NCBI GenBank assembly: GCA_027627225.1
Contig: CM051034.1
Coordinates: 19,528,480 to 19,592,479, forward strand
Origin: Congeria kusceri
Taxonomy: Eukaryota; Mollusca; Bivalvia; Myida; Dreissenidae
DNA length: 64,000 nt
Direction: 5' to 3'
The notes under the pieces: generated by a model
Databases searched by the model: none
Told to the model about the DNA's origin: nothing
The model's input: the letters and a program-made list of their open reading frames with translations, nothing else
Shown: positions 11,988 to 23,692 of the stretch, piece after piece
How the letters are laid out: each line of letters begins with the position of its first letter
How positions within the stretch are numbered: position 1 is the stretch's first letter
Program-made: the position numbers and the translations under genes

Positions 11988-12395
11988 TTAAAGCGAAACA
12001 CCGAAACCCCACGGAAACCAGTGAAAACCCACGAAAACCTACTTAAAATAAAAAGAAAACCACTCGAAAACCTAAACTAAAGTGTGGAAACCTACAAGTA
12101 GCAACATAAACCTTCTTTAAATAAAGAAAACCCGCGAAACCCATATTTTAGTAAAGAAACCCGTGAATTGTGCACAATTCCAAAGATGTCATTGTGTTTC
12201 GTGTGCTTCCTCTGGTTTTCGCGGTTTTCGTTAGTTTAAGTAGGTTTCCCTTGGTTTTCGCGCGCAGGTTTGCGCAAGTTTAAGTTGGTGTTTGTATCTT
12301 TCCGTTGGTTTTCGCTGATACGTTTCATGTGTTCATTGGGGCTTTGCAGGTTTCTATTAATAAAGTAGGTTTCGGGGGGGGGGGGGGGGGGGGTT
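11988..12395. repeat. GAAAACC / GGTTTTC foldback with poly-G tract
   Basis: The left arm (11988-12170) repeats GAAACC and GAAAACC words about every 12-20 bases. The right arm (12195-12370) repeats the complement GGTTTC and GGTTTTC. Both arms contain AAACCTACTTAAA or its complement. The top strand therefore switches from A/C-rich to G/T-rich at about 12180. A run of about 22 G follows at 12374-12393. Confidence 0.6.
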
Positions 12396-13017
12396 CCGGG
12401 TTATCGGTTTTTAGTCATACCCTATTTAAAGTATCTGGATTTGCAATGCTATACATTTGGCTTTGTACAATAAACGCATGTATATTTCTCATTTCCAGCT
12501 GCACATTACGTTTGGTTCAATTTTTAACGGAGAAACTTCTCAGAAAGTGAGGTTACATTTAAATTGTATGTCTTTATACCGTTTGGGATATTTTCTGTGT
12601 TTTGCACATATACGTAAGTCACGTTTTGTATCGTTTGTAGGCATCGATCTCTTGTCGGTGTTTTATTCTGAACATTCATATTAAATGAAGTAGGTTTTAA
12701 TATACTCTATCTCTCTTTGAAATGAAGAGTTGCATGTGTTAAATAATAAATTAAAAAAACACAAAATGCTCAAGATGAATCGTATATTCAGAGAATAACG
12801 TGATTTTCATGTTTAACGTCGTTGGGTTAAAACGACAAAACGATATGACAAAATGAAAGACAAGAACATGAATTAGAATTTTTCTTTTATCATAACCATT
12901 CACCAATCCATTATTTAAATTGTGTGGTTTATCAACAAGCACAACAAAGAATCCCATGCATTTTAAAGTCATATTCAAGTTGAAAATGTGGTCGATTTAT
13001 TGTGTTCATAAAACAAC

Positions 13018-13258
13018 AAATGAGGCGTGTCGTGGGAACATCGGGCTAAATGCACGTGCGTGCAAGTGTCGTCCCGGTTCAGCCTACACTTTCCGCCTGC
13101 AGTGGATTTATGTTTAGAAGAGACTTCATTGAAACAGAAAATACCATAAAAGCGGAAAGTGTCGTCCCGGATTAGCCAGTGCGGATTGCACAGGCTTATC
13201 CGGGACGACACTTTACCCACATGCATTAAGCCTGATTTCTCCACGACACACCTCAAAT
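13018..13258. mobile_element. Hairpin MITE (GGCGTGTCGTGG ends), long form
   Basis: Ends are AAATGAGGCGTGTCGTGG and, inverted, ATTTGAGGTGTGTCGTGGAG. Each continues into a ~50-base arm with AGTGTCGTCCCGG. The 3' arm itself folds (CCGGATTAGCC against GGCTTATCCGG). The middle carries GGATTTATGTTTAGAAGAGA, also found at 18063. I recall this hairpin as very abundant in Dreissena; that was not checked. Confidence 0.75.
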
Positions 13259-13398
13259 AATTTATTATCAGATAATATACTACTCTGCATATTGCTGCTG
13301 TACTTGAATTAGCGGCCACTTTGTTTAATGATAGATAGTAATGAGGATGCGAAAACAATTACACTGCAACGGTACATAAAACTCCGGATGCTTCATAA

Positions 13399-13650
13399 TG
13401 GACAAGCTACTCTGCTGTTCAAACAGATTAAAGATGGACATGCTACTCTGCTGTTCAAACAGATTAAAGATGGACAAGCTACTCTGCTGTTCAAACAGAT
13501 TAAAGATGGACAAGCTACTCTGCTGTTCAAACAGATTAAAGATGGACAAGCTACTCTGCTGTTCAAACAGATTAAAGATGGACAAGCTACTCTGCTGTTC
13601 AAACAGATTAAAGATGGACAAGCTACTCTGCTGTTCAAACAGATTAAAGA
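13399..13650. repeat. 36-bp minisatellite, seven copies
   Basis: The 36-base unit (contains GGACAAGCTACTCTGCTGTT) is repeated seven times with almost no variation; copy 2 has CATGC for CAAGC. Because 36 is divisible by 3 and the unit lacks stops in several frames, long open frames appear on both strands (for example repeats of DGQATLLFKQIK). There is no evidence these are translated. Confidence 0.92.
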
Positions 13651-13737
13651 CATTTGAGTTTTTTGTTTATCAGTGAAGCATTATTAGCAAATCCCCATAT
13701 CAGCGACGTCTAACATACTATATTACTGTAAATAATT

Positions 13738-13885
13738 ATTTTTTATTGAACTGAGTCAGAGCTGGCTGGGTGTTGCTGCTTTAAAACCTAAGAGTATGTA
13801 TACACAACTGGATTACTATGACTAAACCGATTATTTTGATTGAACTGAGTCAGAGCTGGGTGTTGCTGCTTAACAATCCAATAAA
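13738..13885. repeat. Short duplication around TTGAACTGAGTCAGAGCTGG
   Basis: The text TTGAACTGAGTCAGAGCTGG followed by a TGGGTGTTGCTGCTT-like stretch occurs twice, at about 13747 and 13838. The sequence is non-coding. Confidence 0.7.
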
Positions 13886-13899
13886 TATATATATTGTTT

Positions 13900-14640
13900 T
13901 GGTTTCTGTCTGTTCCCCCCCCCCCCCGTATGTTCTGTGATGGACATGAATTTGTTCACTTGCCTAACACACAGGACATTGAATTTATGGAATAGTATCT
14001 TAATTACTGTTTCAAATGCAGTTTCTTAAATATGTAATACGTAACTTTGTAGCCAACATTGTTTTCTTTAAAATCAAAATAGCATATGCTACTACTGGAT
14101 ATATTTGCTGAACTTCTAATATTGTTTTTTTGCTATATGAAATATCGTTGCCAACACTTCGTATTCGTCACAATATCATATGCTATTCACAATCTACATG
14201 TATATAGTTGATGTGCTACAAATATGGTCATATGTTGTTATATGTCATTTCTTAGGTAACATTTCTTTTTCGTTTACTCATATCAGAACGAAAAATCGTT
14301 GTTTAGTTACAGATAAACAACAATAAATCAAAAAATATTTCGATTCTAACATGACCAGACAACATATTATGAAATCATAAAGCGAATTATATTTTACAGT
14401 TTCGGAACTACTTTTTCGAGATGTAACAACGGACATTTTGCGCGTGTCATATTAGAATCAACAATACAAAACGATGAAAGTGAATGCACGTGATAAAAAA
14501 TACATCTAAATATCGGTGTAAACCTGGACTTTTGTCCGCGCAGAAGTTTGACTGGTTTCGAGCATAGATCTAATCCAATTTACTGTTAGCCTATAAGGGA
14601 AGTAACCGCTGCTGGGAGTTTGTGTCTGTAAAGATACCAC
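13900..14640. other. No gene seen
   Basis: AT-rich sequence beginning with a C11 tract at about 13916-13927. No conserved signal was recognised. Confidence 0.35.
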
Positions 14641-14958
14641 ATACGGTTTTTAATATTTGTTTGTTTTGTTTGTTTGGAATATTTGCCGTATTTAACATTA
14701 TTTTAGTCATTTAAGGGCGGTCAGTTAACCTACTCCCATTTGTTCTGGGCAAGCTTAGCCGTTTTTCTTGGTTAGCTAGTACTAAGTGCACATACTTATG
14801 CCAGTAACTGACAACTGCCCTGCTTGAATCAGAGGTAGGGTGAGAATGGCCGTAGAAATTATTTTATGACCAATCCCCACACAAGTTATGTGGAGAGAAC
14901 TCACGAAACCCGGATTGACAGTCCTGTGCTCTACCAACTGAGCTAACCGGTCCGGCTA
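14640..14958 (-). mobile_element. tRNA-derived SINE
   Basis: On the minus strand from about 14958, the head GGACCGGTTAGCTCAGTTGG gives a perfect A box (TTAGCTCAGTTGG), then TAGAGCACAGGACTGTCAAT and a degenerate B box GGTTTCGTGAGTTC. The body includes AGGGCAGTTGTCAGTTACTG and CAAATGGGAGTAGGTTAACTG. The 3' end is AAACAAACAAAACAAACAAA. The conserved body is one I associate with a SINE superfamily widespread in molluscs (possibly RUDI/V-SINE type); the family name is an inference. Confidence 0.78.
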
Positions 14959-15456
14959 TCGTGTCGGATTTTAAATGCTGAATAATAAACATATCAACTG
15001 TATGTTTTACCTATTATGTTAAACAAATTAGCTTATAAGTTTATGTTTTGTTACGATATTCCGATAAGACATTACTAAATAATAATATCGTAAGATTCAT
15101 ACTTACTCTTATGAAAATAAAACACAAAGAATTGGGATGCAATATGTTTTATTGGATTCTAATAACAGTGAAAATGCAACAAAACACAACTGTTGAGAAT
15201 TTGGTGTCACGCGTTTGGGTATCTGAAACATAATAAATCGCAGTGAAATCAATTGTGGCAAAAATCCTTAAATGCAATAGGATCAAGCTGATTCAAGATT
15301 GATACATCGAATTACATGTATAAGAATAAGCATTTTGCTGGCCATGTCATAATATGAGGAACAATTTGACAACGAACTGTTTTTATACTTTAATTACCAT
15401 TGCAAGGACGTGTTTCTAAGGGAAGATCATCAAAAATGTTAACGTACCCACATGCT

Positions 15457-16770
15457 TTAGTAATACCCGCGATGCTTCTTGGGGTTTTTCCATCTGCAAA
15501 TAACACACAGAATCAAATCTATGCAACAATAAAATATGTTTGTTATCAACATGTTCCGTCAGTGTCAGTCAAGACAAACCAGATACCGATTTATTTATTG
15601 TATGGAAAGATCTAGAATCAGAAAAACCCACAACTGTACAGGGTGCTGCTCAAAAGTAATAGGGCCAAAATACCTACCAGGTCTTTGACATTTTCCAAAC
15701 ATATGACTTATGAATTTAATGAATATAATGCTTCTGTATAATAATTTTAAACATATTCCCTTCATCTATAACTGAAACTATTCTAATCAATATAAAACTT
15801 CAACAGATATTCAACATTTTATTGTTGACTAGTCCAACTGGGCAGCACCGGGTGCCCAAAAATGTCGCTCTGGACCTATAACTATTATTGTTTTGTTTGT
15901 CAGATCGATCGCGACCGATCGCTTGCTTTAAAGAAGAGTACGTGCGTGTTACTTACCCATGCCCGTAGCCACCTCCATAACCTAGTCCCCGCCGTATCCG
16001 TAGCCGCTGCCAAAACTGCCGCCATAGCCTAATCCCCCACCGTAGCCAAGGCCACCTCCAAATCCAGCCCCATACCCGAAGCCTAGCCCACCTCCAAATC
16101 CACCGCCAAATCCGCCACCGTATCCGAAACCACCGCCATATCCGCCACCGAGTCCGAACCCATCGCCATATCCGCCACCTAGTCCGAACCCACCGCCATA
16201 TCCACCACCTAGTCCGAAACCACCGCCATATCCACCCCCGTGTCAGAAACCAATGCCATATCCACCATCGAGTCCGAGACCACCGCCATATCCACCACCT
16301 AGTCCGAAACCACCGCCATATCCGCCACCGAATCCAAACCCACCGCCATTTCCACCACCAAGTCTGAACCCACTACCATATCCTCCACCGAGTCCAAACC
16401 CACCGCCATATCCGCCATCGTACCCTTCCGACATATTTGCCACCGAGTCCAAACCCACCGCCATATCCGCCACCGAGTCCAAACCCACCGCCATATCCGC
16501 CACCGAGTCCTAACCCACCGCCATATCCACCACCTAGTCTGAACCCACCGCCATATCCGCCACCGTACCCACCGCCATAACCCAGACTGCTGCCTGAACA
16601 ATAACATCGTTTTATAACAGAACATCAAAAGTTATTTCATCAAAGCATACAATAACATAAATCATTTCACGTTTTGAAATTAAATTTACATAATCTAACT
16701 CTGACTGACCTCCATGCGGGTGTGCGACAATCGCCCCGACAAGGAGTACTAACAAAACGACAGCTTTCAT
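15457..16770 (-). CDS. Secreted Gly-rich shell-matrix-like protein, paralogue 2, disrupted
   Basis: Exon 1 (16770-16710) encodes the signal peptide MKAVVLLVLLVGAIVA and then HPHG. A 116-base intron (16709-16594; donor GAG|GTCAGT, acceptor TTGTTCAG) follows in phase 1. Exon 2 (16593-15957) encodes SSLGYGGGYGGG and about 18 near-identical 10-residue repeats of type GGGYGGGFGL, ending GLGYGGGYGHG at a strong donor GG|GTAAGTAAC. The last exon (15493-15457; acceptor TTATTTGCAG) adds GWKNPKKHRGYY and TAA in phase. It is the same plan as the gene at 2065-2746. Breaks seen are a frame change near 16430-16445, GGA to TGA at 16243-16241, and a one-base loss in a C-run near 15985-15990. An ATTAAA poly(A) signal lies at 15394-15389. 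Expected role is as for the first gene: secreted structural shell or periostracum protein. Confidence 0.72.
15494..15956 (-). other. Intron between repeat exon and basic-tail exon, paralogue 2
   Basis: The 463-base GT-AG intron has donor CATGG|GTAAGTAACA and acceptor GTTATTTGCAG|ATGG. It occupies the same position and phase as the 164-base intron of the first gene, supporting common descent. Confidence 0.65.
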
Positions 16771-16867
16771 GGCTTTAGCTGAAATATTATACACTGGCAA
16801 TGTGTTTTCAACAAATTATTTATCATTGTTTATATTTCATTCGTTCGTGTCAAATGAGCAGTTACGT

Positions 16868-16874
16868 TTATATA
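16868..16874 (-). promoter_or_regulatory. Possible TATA box of paralogue 2
   Basis: TATATAA on the minus strand, about 100 bases upstream of the ATG at 16770. Close to the ATG there is also an acceptor-like TTTCAG (16783-16779), matching the leader-intron acceptor of the first gene, so the true promoter might lie further upstream. Confidence 0.4.
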
Positions 16875-16879
16875 AGGCT

Positions 16880-17520
16880 CTCAAAATGTTATTGCAATAA
16901 ACAAATGAAAATTACTTAATTCACGTAATATATAAGGTAGTGTTAAATTTCATGTACGCGACAATGTTGCAAACGTTGTTTTTTTTAAACAGCCAATAAC
17001 AGAAGTGGAGGCGAAAATATGATAGGGTCATTTAAACAGGTAATACTTGTTACTCATTTGCTTTATTACGTATAAATATAACCATTCAATGTTTCAAGCA
17101 TTATCTTTAAGAATTAACTTTTTGTGTTTGAATGAAAAGTAACCAGTGTATGTATTCATAAATGATTCAAATGTGCTGCAGTAATACATTCATAAAACTT
17201 TTAGTTACTTGATATAGCGTATTCTGACAGCAGTTTTTATGAGGATTCGTTTTAAACTGGCATGTGATATCAGTTATTATTTTAATATTTTTTTATTTCA
17301 ACGTTATCAGGGTGTATTTTTATTAAAATCGTCCCTGACGAACATGTTTGTTTATTTGTCTATTTGTTTGTCAAGAACAAATATATATAGCCAAACATGA
17401 GTACGCAATGTATTTTCATCGTTCGATCGAACAAAGGACAAGGGCGGTACTCTTTACATAGCTCATTTTAACAATTTAGTAAAAAGGACCTTTTCAAAAG
17501 GACCTGTTTGCGACCTTTAA
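16880..17520. other. No gene seen
   Basis: AT-rich flank of the glycine-rich gene. No feature was recognised. Confidence 0.35.
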
Positions 17521-17529
17521 TAGAACTCA

Positions 17530-17940
17530 GTTGTCTGAAACAATGACTACTGCAGAACTGTGCGCAGGAATAAACATATTAAGTTAACGATGCAGGTGTT
17601 TATTCCAATGAATATTCATTAAATGTGGTGCAGGTGTCAATTACAACTAATACTGCATAAATGTGTATTAATTTATAAAATGTTGTCCAGGTATCTCATA
17701 CATTGAATGCTGCAGAAATAATTAGGAACAAGCATAATGTTAAATGTTGTGCACTTGTCAGTTACCATGAGTACTGGAGAAATATGTCAACAACTCGTTA
17801 AATACTGTGAATTTGTCAATTAGCATGGGAACTATAGAAATGTGTCGAGGAACAAACATAACTCGTTAAATGTTGTGAGGTTGTCTGTTACAATGATTAC
17901 TATAGAAATGTGTCGGGAAACACAAACATTTCGTATAGAA
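17530..17940. repeat. Degenerate tandem repeat, ~70-80 bp period
   Basis: About six diverged units share the words ATGTTGTGCAGGTGTCA, TTACAATGA-TACT, GAAATGTGTC and GGAACAAACATA. The array is interrupted at 17942-18011 by a LINE-like 3' tail and resumes with TTAAATGTTGCGCACTTGTC. Confidence 0.65.
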
Positions 17941-17941
17941 T

Positions 17942-18011
17942 GTATATGTGTTCGTTTTTTCTAGATCATGTACATTGTACTAATCTTGAATAAAACTCTT
18001 GTCTTGTCTTG
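17942..18011 (+). mobile_element. LINE 3'-tail fragment
   Basis: The 70-base insert ends GAATAAAACTCTTGTCTTGTCTTG-like, with the form AATAAA followed by repeated CTTGT pentamers that non-LTR elements often carry. It splits the flanking tandem repeat. It is only a very short 5'-truncated copy. Confidence 0.5.
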
Positions 18012-18062
18012 TTAAATGTTGCGCACTTGTCTCACAGTGAATATGTGCACTTTTCGCCAACA

Positions 18063-18220
18063 ACGGATTTATGTGTAGAAGAGACTTCATTAAAACAAAA
18101 AATACCATAAAAGCGGAAAAGTTCCGTCCTGAATTGGCCTGTGTGGACTGCACAGGCTAATTCGGGACGACACTTTACACACATGCATTGTGCCCGGTTT
18201 TCCTTTGACAAGCCTCAAAT
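18063..18220. mobile_element. Hairpin MITE, 5'-truncated copy
   Basis: It shares GGATTTATGTGTAGAAGAGA and the AAAATACCATAAAAGCGG middle with the element at 13018. It ends with ATTCGGGACGACACTTTACA and GACAAGCCTCAAAT. The left terminal repeat is missing. Confidence 0.7.
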
Positions 18221-19514
18221 GCTTTTGCAATTTACGTCGCCATAGCGGCCGAGTAAAAAATATAGACTAGCAAAGTTTCTCTTACCAGTGTAGGATATTC
18301 ACAGTCACTAAATTTACTGTTTGGAGACGATGCATTTATAGTGTTTATTTTTTGAGCGATCATTTAATTATCATAATCATTTACATTTGAAGGCTACAGT
18401 AATCAAACAGATTCCAATTACTATTAAAAAAGAAAGCTGTTAAAACTGCATAATTGGACATTACGATTGATAGCAAAGAAATGTGGTATACAGTCATGTG
18501 CCATTTAATGCTTTGTAACCAGTTATAGCGCTACGGACGTATAAACGGTTTATTTTTACGATGCTATGTCCATAATACATTTATTAACATACATAATTAA
18601 CATTTTAGCGTGAACGAGAAATGCCAATTCTGTTTCGTTGACTTAGTAAGACATAGAGTTGGCATCTTTAGTAATTAGTTGTGTTTATTGCTAAATCTTC
18701 CGAGACTTCTACTTTAAACGCAATGGGTATCATATGTTGTAAGTTAAATGCCATAGTATATGTTTTACAAAATCTCATGTAATCTACATCATCAAGTGTA
18801 ATACAATCATTTTCGACATACTTGTATGGGATGATAAACCGTGGTTACTTGCGGAAAATAATACGATTGACATTCTTATAGGATCATGTAAATATAAATG
18901 GATATACATTTGTACATATGTCTTCGAGAAACCAATCTATACTGAACTTGGTGTAAATAATTGTGATAACAATTAAATTACTACAACACACTTAAGTTTC
19001 CTGAAACTGTAGTATGTGCTTGTCTCCTTGAGCACACTTTTTGAATTGCAAACATTCAACGGGTCATAACTAAGTTGTTACTGGATCCACCAATAGCACG
19101 TTCATACTTAGGTCTTAACTATCTAATACATTCTCCATTTATGTTATGACTCCGAAAAGAAATCAAAATAGAATGGCAATGATCTGGTCATTTTTGGATC
19201 AGTTCTGAAGAGGTTTTATTCCGGAAATTCAGAAGGACATTCTCACTGTAAATTTTAATTATAATTTAATATTATTATATTCAAGGAAATGACAACCTTA
19301 TTATCATAATTATTCACTGCACATTTTTACTACGATCGATAACCACAAGAGACGTGCAATGTTACGTGATTATGCCTAGGGTTTGCAGTTTTGTTACATA
19401 ACATGTACAATGTACAACTGGTCTGCTTCATGCGCTGCGCTGTTGCATTCAATGATTTCACTCAACGGCACTCTAGCGTGGGTGGTGTCCAGAAATAGTT
19501 ATTCAAAGGGTTGT
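18221..19514. other. No gene seen
   Basis: Non-coding, AT-rich single-copy-looking sequence up to the left edge of the segmental duplication. Confidence 0.35.
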
Positions 19515-20699
19515 CATTTTCAACCTGGTAGCCGCTGATTTGATCAGTCGATGACTACAGACGTGTGTTTTTTTTGTCCTTGCATTTTCGGCGGTCTGCT
19601 CCAAATGAAGGACAATGTTTGCATAATTGCGTCATTACATATCCAGTTACAGTTAAATTATTTTTTAAATGTATAGGGCATTGTCGCGTTTTGTTCAGTG
19701 TCGCATATAAACCTTCAAAACCTAGTGCTTCTCTCGCTATGATGTAGATCAGGCGTCGTATTGAAATAATGCATAGTGCAATTTTCAAAACGTGACCTGA
19801 CTGTTAATTAGGACATTGGTAGTAAACAGTCGTGAAGAAAATCATGAAATATGCATCCTTATCATTAAATATGAATTCTTAAATGTGTTGTGTGCGTTTG
19901 TTTTATAATATATATATATACCTCTTAATGCTTCTTGGAAGCCATTGACAGATTAGTTATTTGAGTCACATGTTAGATACGCGTTACGCAACTGTTTATT
20001 TTTGAGCTGAATAAACAGTGCTTTTATTTTGTTATGATTAGGATGTTTGATGATAAAGGATCGAACATATTATGTTTCTCTGGCGAAGTTGTGATGAAGA
20101 AAAAGTTCATTGTCTTCTCTGTTGTCTTATTTTTTTTATGTGGTCGTAATGTAGTGGACTTTTCTGACAAGCTTATAATAGGTACGGGAATTGTATTTGA
20201 GCTAACTTCGTGTGTTAGGTTCTATAATTATGTATTAAAATCAGTATGTCAAACTATGCAGACTATTGAATGCAGTCTTCTTGATAGATAATGCCTATCA
20301 ATTATAGATTTTGTATATAATTCTGATCATCAGTGTTTGTACGATGCTCTTTATTTCAAGTACGATTCGAAAAAAAAATATTCATCTAGAATTTCGTAAT
20401 ACAATGAAATGGCCAAGCAATGAAAGATAATTTAACGTAAAAAACATTGAGAATAAAGTTTGATTGATTGTATCTTATAACATGTAAGGCTCGTCACTGC
20501 AATGTTCACATATATTTAATTATGTTTTATTTGTATGTAAAAAGTAAAGAAATATTTATTGACGTACCTTCACATAAAGATCACGTGTGTATGCAATTGA
20601 ACTAACAAATTAATTAATTACTTAATAAATTGACAAAACGCCTTTTATGTAATGTAACTGTGGTGTATCATACTGGTATATCATTAGGAAAGACTTTAA

Positions 20700-21115
20700 T
20701 TGAAAACGAATTGATGACTGAATGAAATGAATGTTCGATTGTTATACACTAATTTGTTACGGTCGAATACTTTTTCTGTTTACGGGACACATATAAATAA
20801 TACAGCACTGTATATAACACACAAATGAACAGAGAGTTCAATAATTTCAATATCAATTGAAAACGGACTGATGACTGAATGAAATGAATGTTCCATTGTT
20901 ATACACTAATTTGTTACACTCGAATATATGTCCTGTTTACGGGACACATAAAATAATAGAACCCTGTATATAACATACAAATGACCAGAGAGTTCAATTA
21001 TTTCAATATTAATATATTAATTTGTTACACTCGAATATTTGTTATGTTATACAACATATACACATATACAATAACAGGACACTGTACATGACATACAATT
21101 AACCAGAGAGTTCAA
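20700..21115. repeat. Tandem repeat, ~158-bp period, 2.7 copies
   Basis: TGATGACTGAATGAAATGAA recurs at about 20713 and 20871, each followed by TTATACACTAATTTGTTAC and GAGAGTTCAAT. A third partial copy ends near 21115. The sequence is non-coding. Confidence 0.75.
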
Positions 21116-21707
21116 TTATCACAACAGCTAATGCTTCTTGTAAAGTGTTTTATTCTTCGGCTTAAAGCCATGTGTTTGTGAAATAACCGACAAACTGTAT
21201 GTATTTGGTTATGTCGTCCTGGTTTACGTACACTTATGTCTGTGCGTTTTGAATACCTATTTAACACTTGCTTGTTGCTTCTTTGTAATTTCTGTAACGC
21301 ATCCAATAACACATGTAGTTTTCTGACTTTCGCATATAACATGGAACAAAAATGATTAAATGAATACAGCTTAACATTGCAAACTAAACATTATAACGTC
21401 TTATTTTTTAATCCGTATAACATTCAACACTGTTTTGCAGTTTGCACAAATATACCATATAAAATATTGTCACTAATAATACTAAAAGGTTTTCGAGTTG
21501 GTTTTCGTATATATCTCAATCAGTAAACATGATACTTATTCTTTACTAAGCTAACATAGCGAAGCATTGTCATCGGTCATACTCCACTTGTAGTTCAATA
21601 GTAAACTCATATGTCCAAGGACACAAACAAAACTGCGGTCTACTAGAAAAAGCCACAACATGGAACAGTTTTAGTCCTGTCTATTAGAGCGTCTATATTT
21701 CAGCACC

Positions 21708-22490
21708 TTTTATTGCACTTTCGGTCGATGAATCCGTGTATATCCAGGACGGGTACCCAGCACTCGCAGATTGGCCGCCCTGGGGTTGGTACTGAACACT
21801 AAAATTCGTGGCCTTGGGAAGATACTGCGTGGACCTCAGCCACTGCTCCGTCTTCACTTTGCTTATTCAGTGATTCCAATAAACCCGGCGTGACTAGTCT
21901 ATATTTTCCTTTGCATGAGTTATATCGACCGTATTTCTTATTTTTTAAATGATCTTCATACGGCGCACCTAGCACTCGGTCGTCCTCGGTAAAGTCCGTC
22001 GTTGACGTCATCAAGCTATGACCATCACTCGCTGCCATGCTCGTTTCAAGATTCAATTCCATTATTATTCTGGAAGGCTTAAATTATTGCTGTTGGTTTT
22101 TCTAACGGTTAATGCGTATGCTCAGTAATTGTGGTTTCATCCACTATATCTAATATAGAATTTGGACTTGCAAGGGATGGTGAACTATTCCCACCACTAT
22201 GTTTACAGTTTGACTGTTGACTGTCAGTTCCGCTTGCAAGAACACGTGGCAGCTTTGTTTCATGTTTGCTGACGTCACCAATAAACACGTGACCCGAATG
22301 TTTGACGTCATTAAAGCGAGTGTGCAGTGACTCCATTAAACACTTTCTTGCCGCCTCCTTCCGTTTCCTTTGACCAGGTCGCGAAGTTCTGCCATAGTTG
22401 TTTCTCAGGAAACCAGTTTGGTTGCCATTTTCGGGAGACATATAACCCACTGATATTAGGTATCCGGATAGAACATCGCTACATCCTGTT
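21708..22490 (-). pseudogene. Large exon of unknown gene, copy A (frameshifted)
   Basis: Counterpart of 38336-39121. Starting after an AG at about 22468, it reads GYMSPENGNQTGFLRNNYGR, LPRVLASGTDSQQSNCKHSG and so on, down to ILDIVDETTITEHTH, where the frame stops (22109). The related frame resumes at 22062 (MELNLETSMAASDGHSLMTS through VTPGLLESLNKQ) and is lost again after a short deletion. The copy B C-terminus YPSWIYTDSST is still readable in a third frame at about 21760-21728. A poly(A) signal AATAAA (21713-21708) is kept. Two frame breaks against an open copy B mark this copy as decayed or not under selection. Confidence 0.7.
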
Positions 22491-23171
22491 GCTTGCAAAA
22501 ATGTTTTGAATAGAATTAACTATACTATTAGAATATAAATATAAATAAATATATATATATATATCTGTCTAAGTCGCCGCTTGTCAGCGATAACTAGTCA
22601 TAAAAGGTATCCAAAATATATTAATGATCAGTTTTTTAAAGATCTGATACCAAATAATAATAACAATGTTTTGTTCTTCCTATTAAACACAACTTGCAAT
22701 ATTGAACTCCAATTAATGTCACTAGCCTATCACCATAGCAAATAATTAATTATGCCCTGACAGAGCCGACATTTCTACAAGAAAACACAGTGTTTGTCAC
22801 GATTATCCAGTATGATATTCGCTGAAAAGCGTATGGACCATATTTATTTAGGTACACGTTTGCTTAGAGTATTTATCCTGTAGATTATGTTTAAATTCCA
22901 CAAATTACGTTGATTACACACATTCCTCCTCTACGGCGTAAACAACTTCTCTATTTATCATTGAAAGTAAACTGTCTTGTAAATGCTGCCAAATGCAATT
23001 CAATCAAAATAACGCATATTCAATCCTATTTCAATCAGCCTGACTGTTGACCCATAGTCCGTCAACCGATATTCCCGAGTATCGATATGTGCGTACTATC
23101 AACCCGTGTAATAACCCAGTCTGACATGTGTGCTTAAGATTTTTCATTTGCTTGAATAGTCCAATGCTTAC

Positions 23172-23270
23172 CAAGTAGTGGTGGCTATTCTTCCCTATCC
23201 AAACGTCGTGGGTGACACTTGAGTTCTTTCTCTTAAAGTCTTTAAAGTCTTTGAATACCAGTGCAAACAA
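23172..23270 (-). CDS. Upstream exon of unknown gene, copy A
   Basis: Encodes LFALVFKDFKDFKRKNSSVT followed by HDVWIGKNSHHYL, ending at a strong donor TTG|GTAAGC. The preceding CTGCAG could serve as acceptor. Copy B differs in few residues (F to L, R to K, N to D) and keeps the donor, while surrounding DNA has diverged more; this suggests a real exon. The product was not recognised. Confidence 0.45.
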
Positions 23271-23486
23271 CTGCAGTTGTTATCGGGTCGCTGAGATCAA
23301 CCTCTCATATCCCATTTGAAATTGAAAGTCGTATGTTCTGAGTCTTTACATGTTTCAAATTTCTCGTCTTGTCAATAACCGTCAACTGAAATGATGACAC
23401 AATTAGAAGTTTTGAGGCTGTTTTCAAAAATTGTATAATGACTTAAAATATATACAGCGTTACGTTATAAACATACGTGTGCTGAT

Positions 23487-23569
23487 TCTACTTCTACTGC
23501 TACTACTACTACCACTACTACTACCACTACTATTACTACTACTACTACTGCTAGCTCTACTACTACTAT

Positions 23570-23611
<42 letters not shown>

Positions 23612-23612
23612 A

Positions 23613-23692
<80 letters not shown>

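Noticed and set aside
11988..12370. Interstitial telomere repeat
   Set aside because: Words are GAAAACC/GGTTTTC with irregular spacing, not TTAGGG, the usual mollusc telomere unit.
13328..13676. CRISPR-like array of 36-bp repeats
   Set aside because: Units are directly adjacent with no spacers, and the genome is eukaryotic; it is a minisatellite.
16253..16513. Proline-rich open frame on the plus strand
   Set aside because: It is the antisense shadow of the Gly-rich repeat (Gly codons read backwards give Pro); there is no signal peptide or splice support on that strand.
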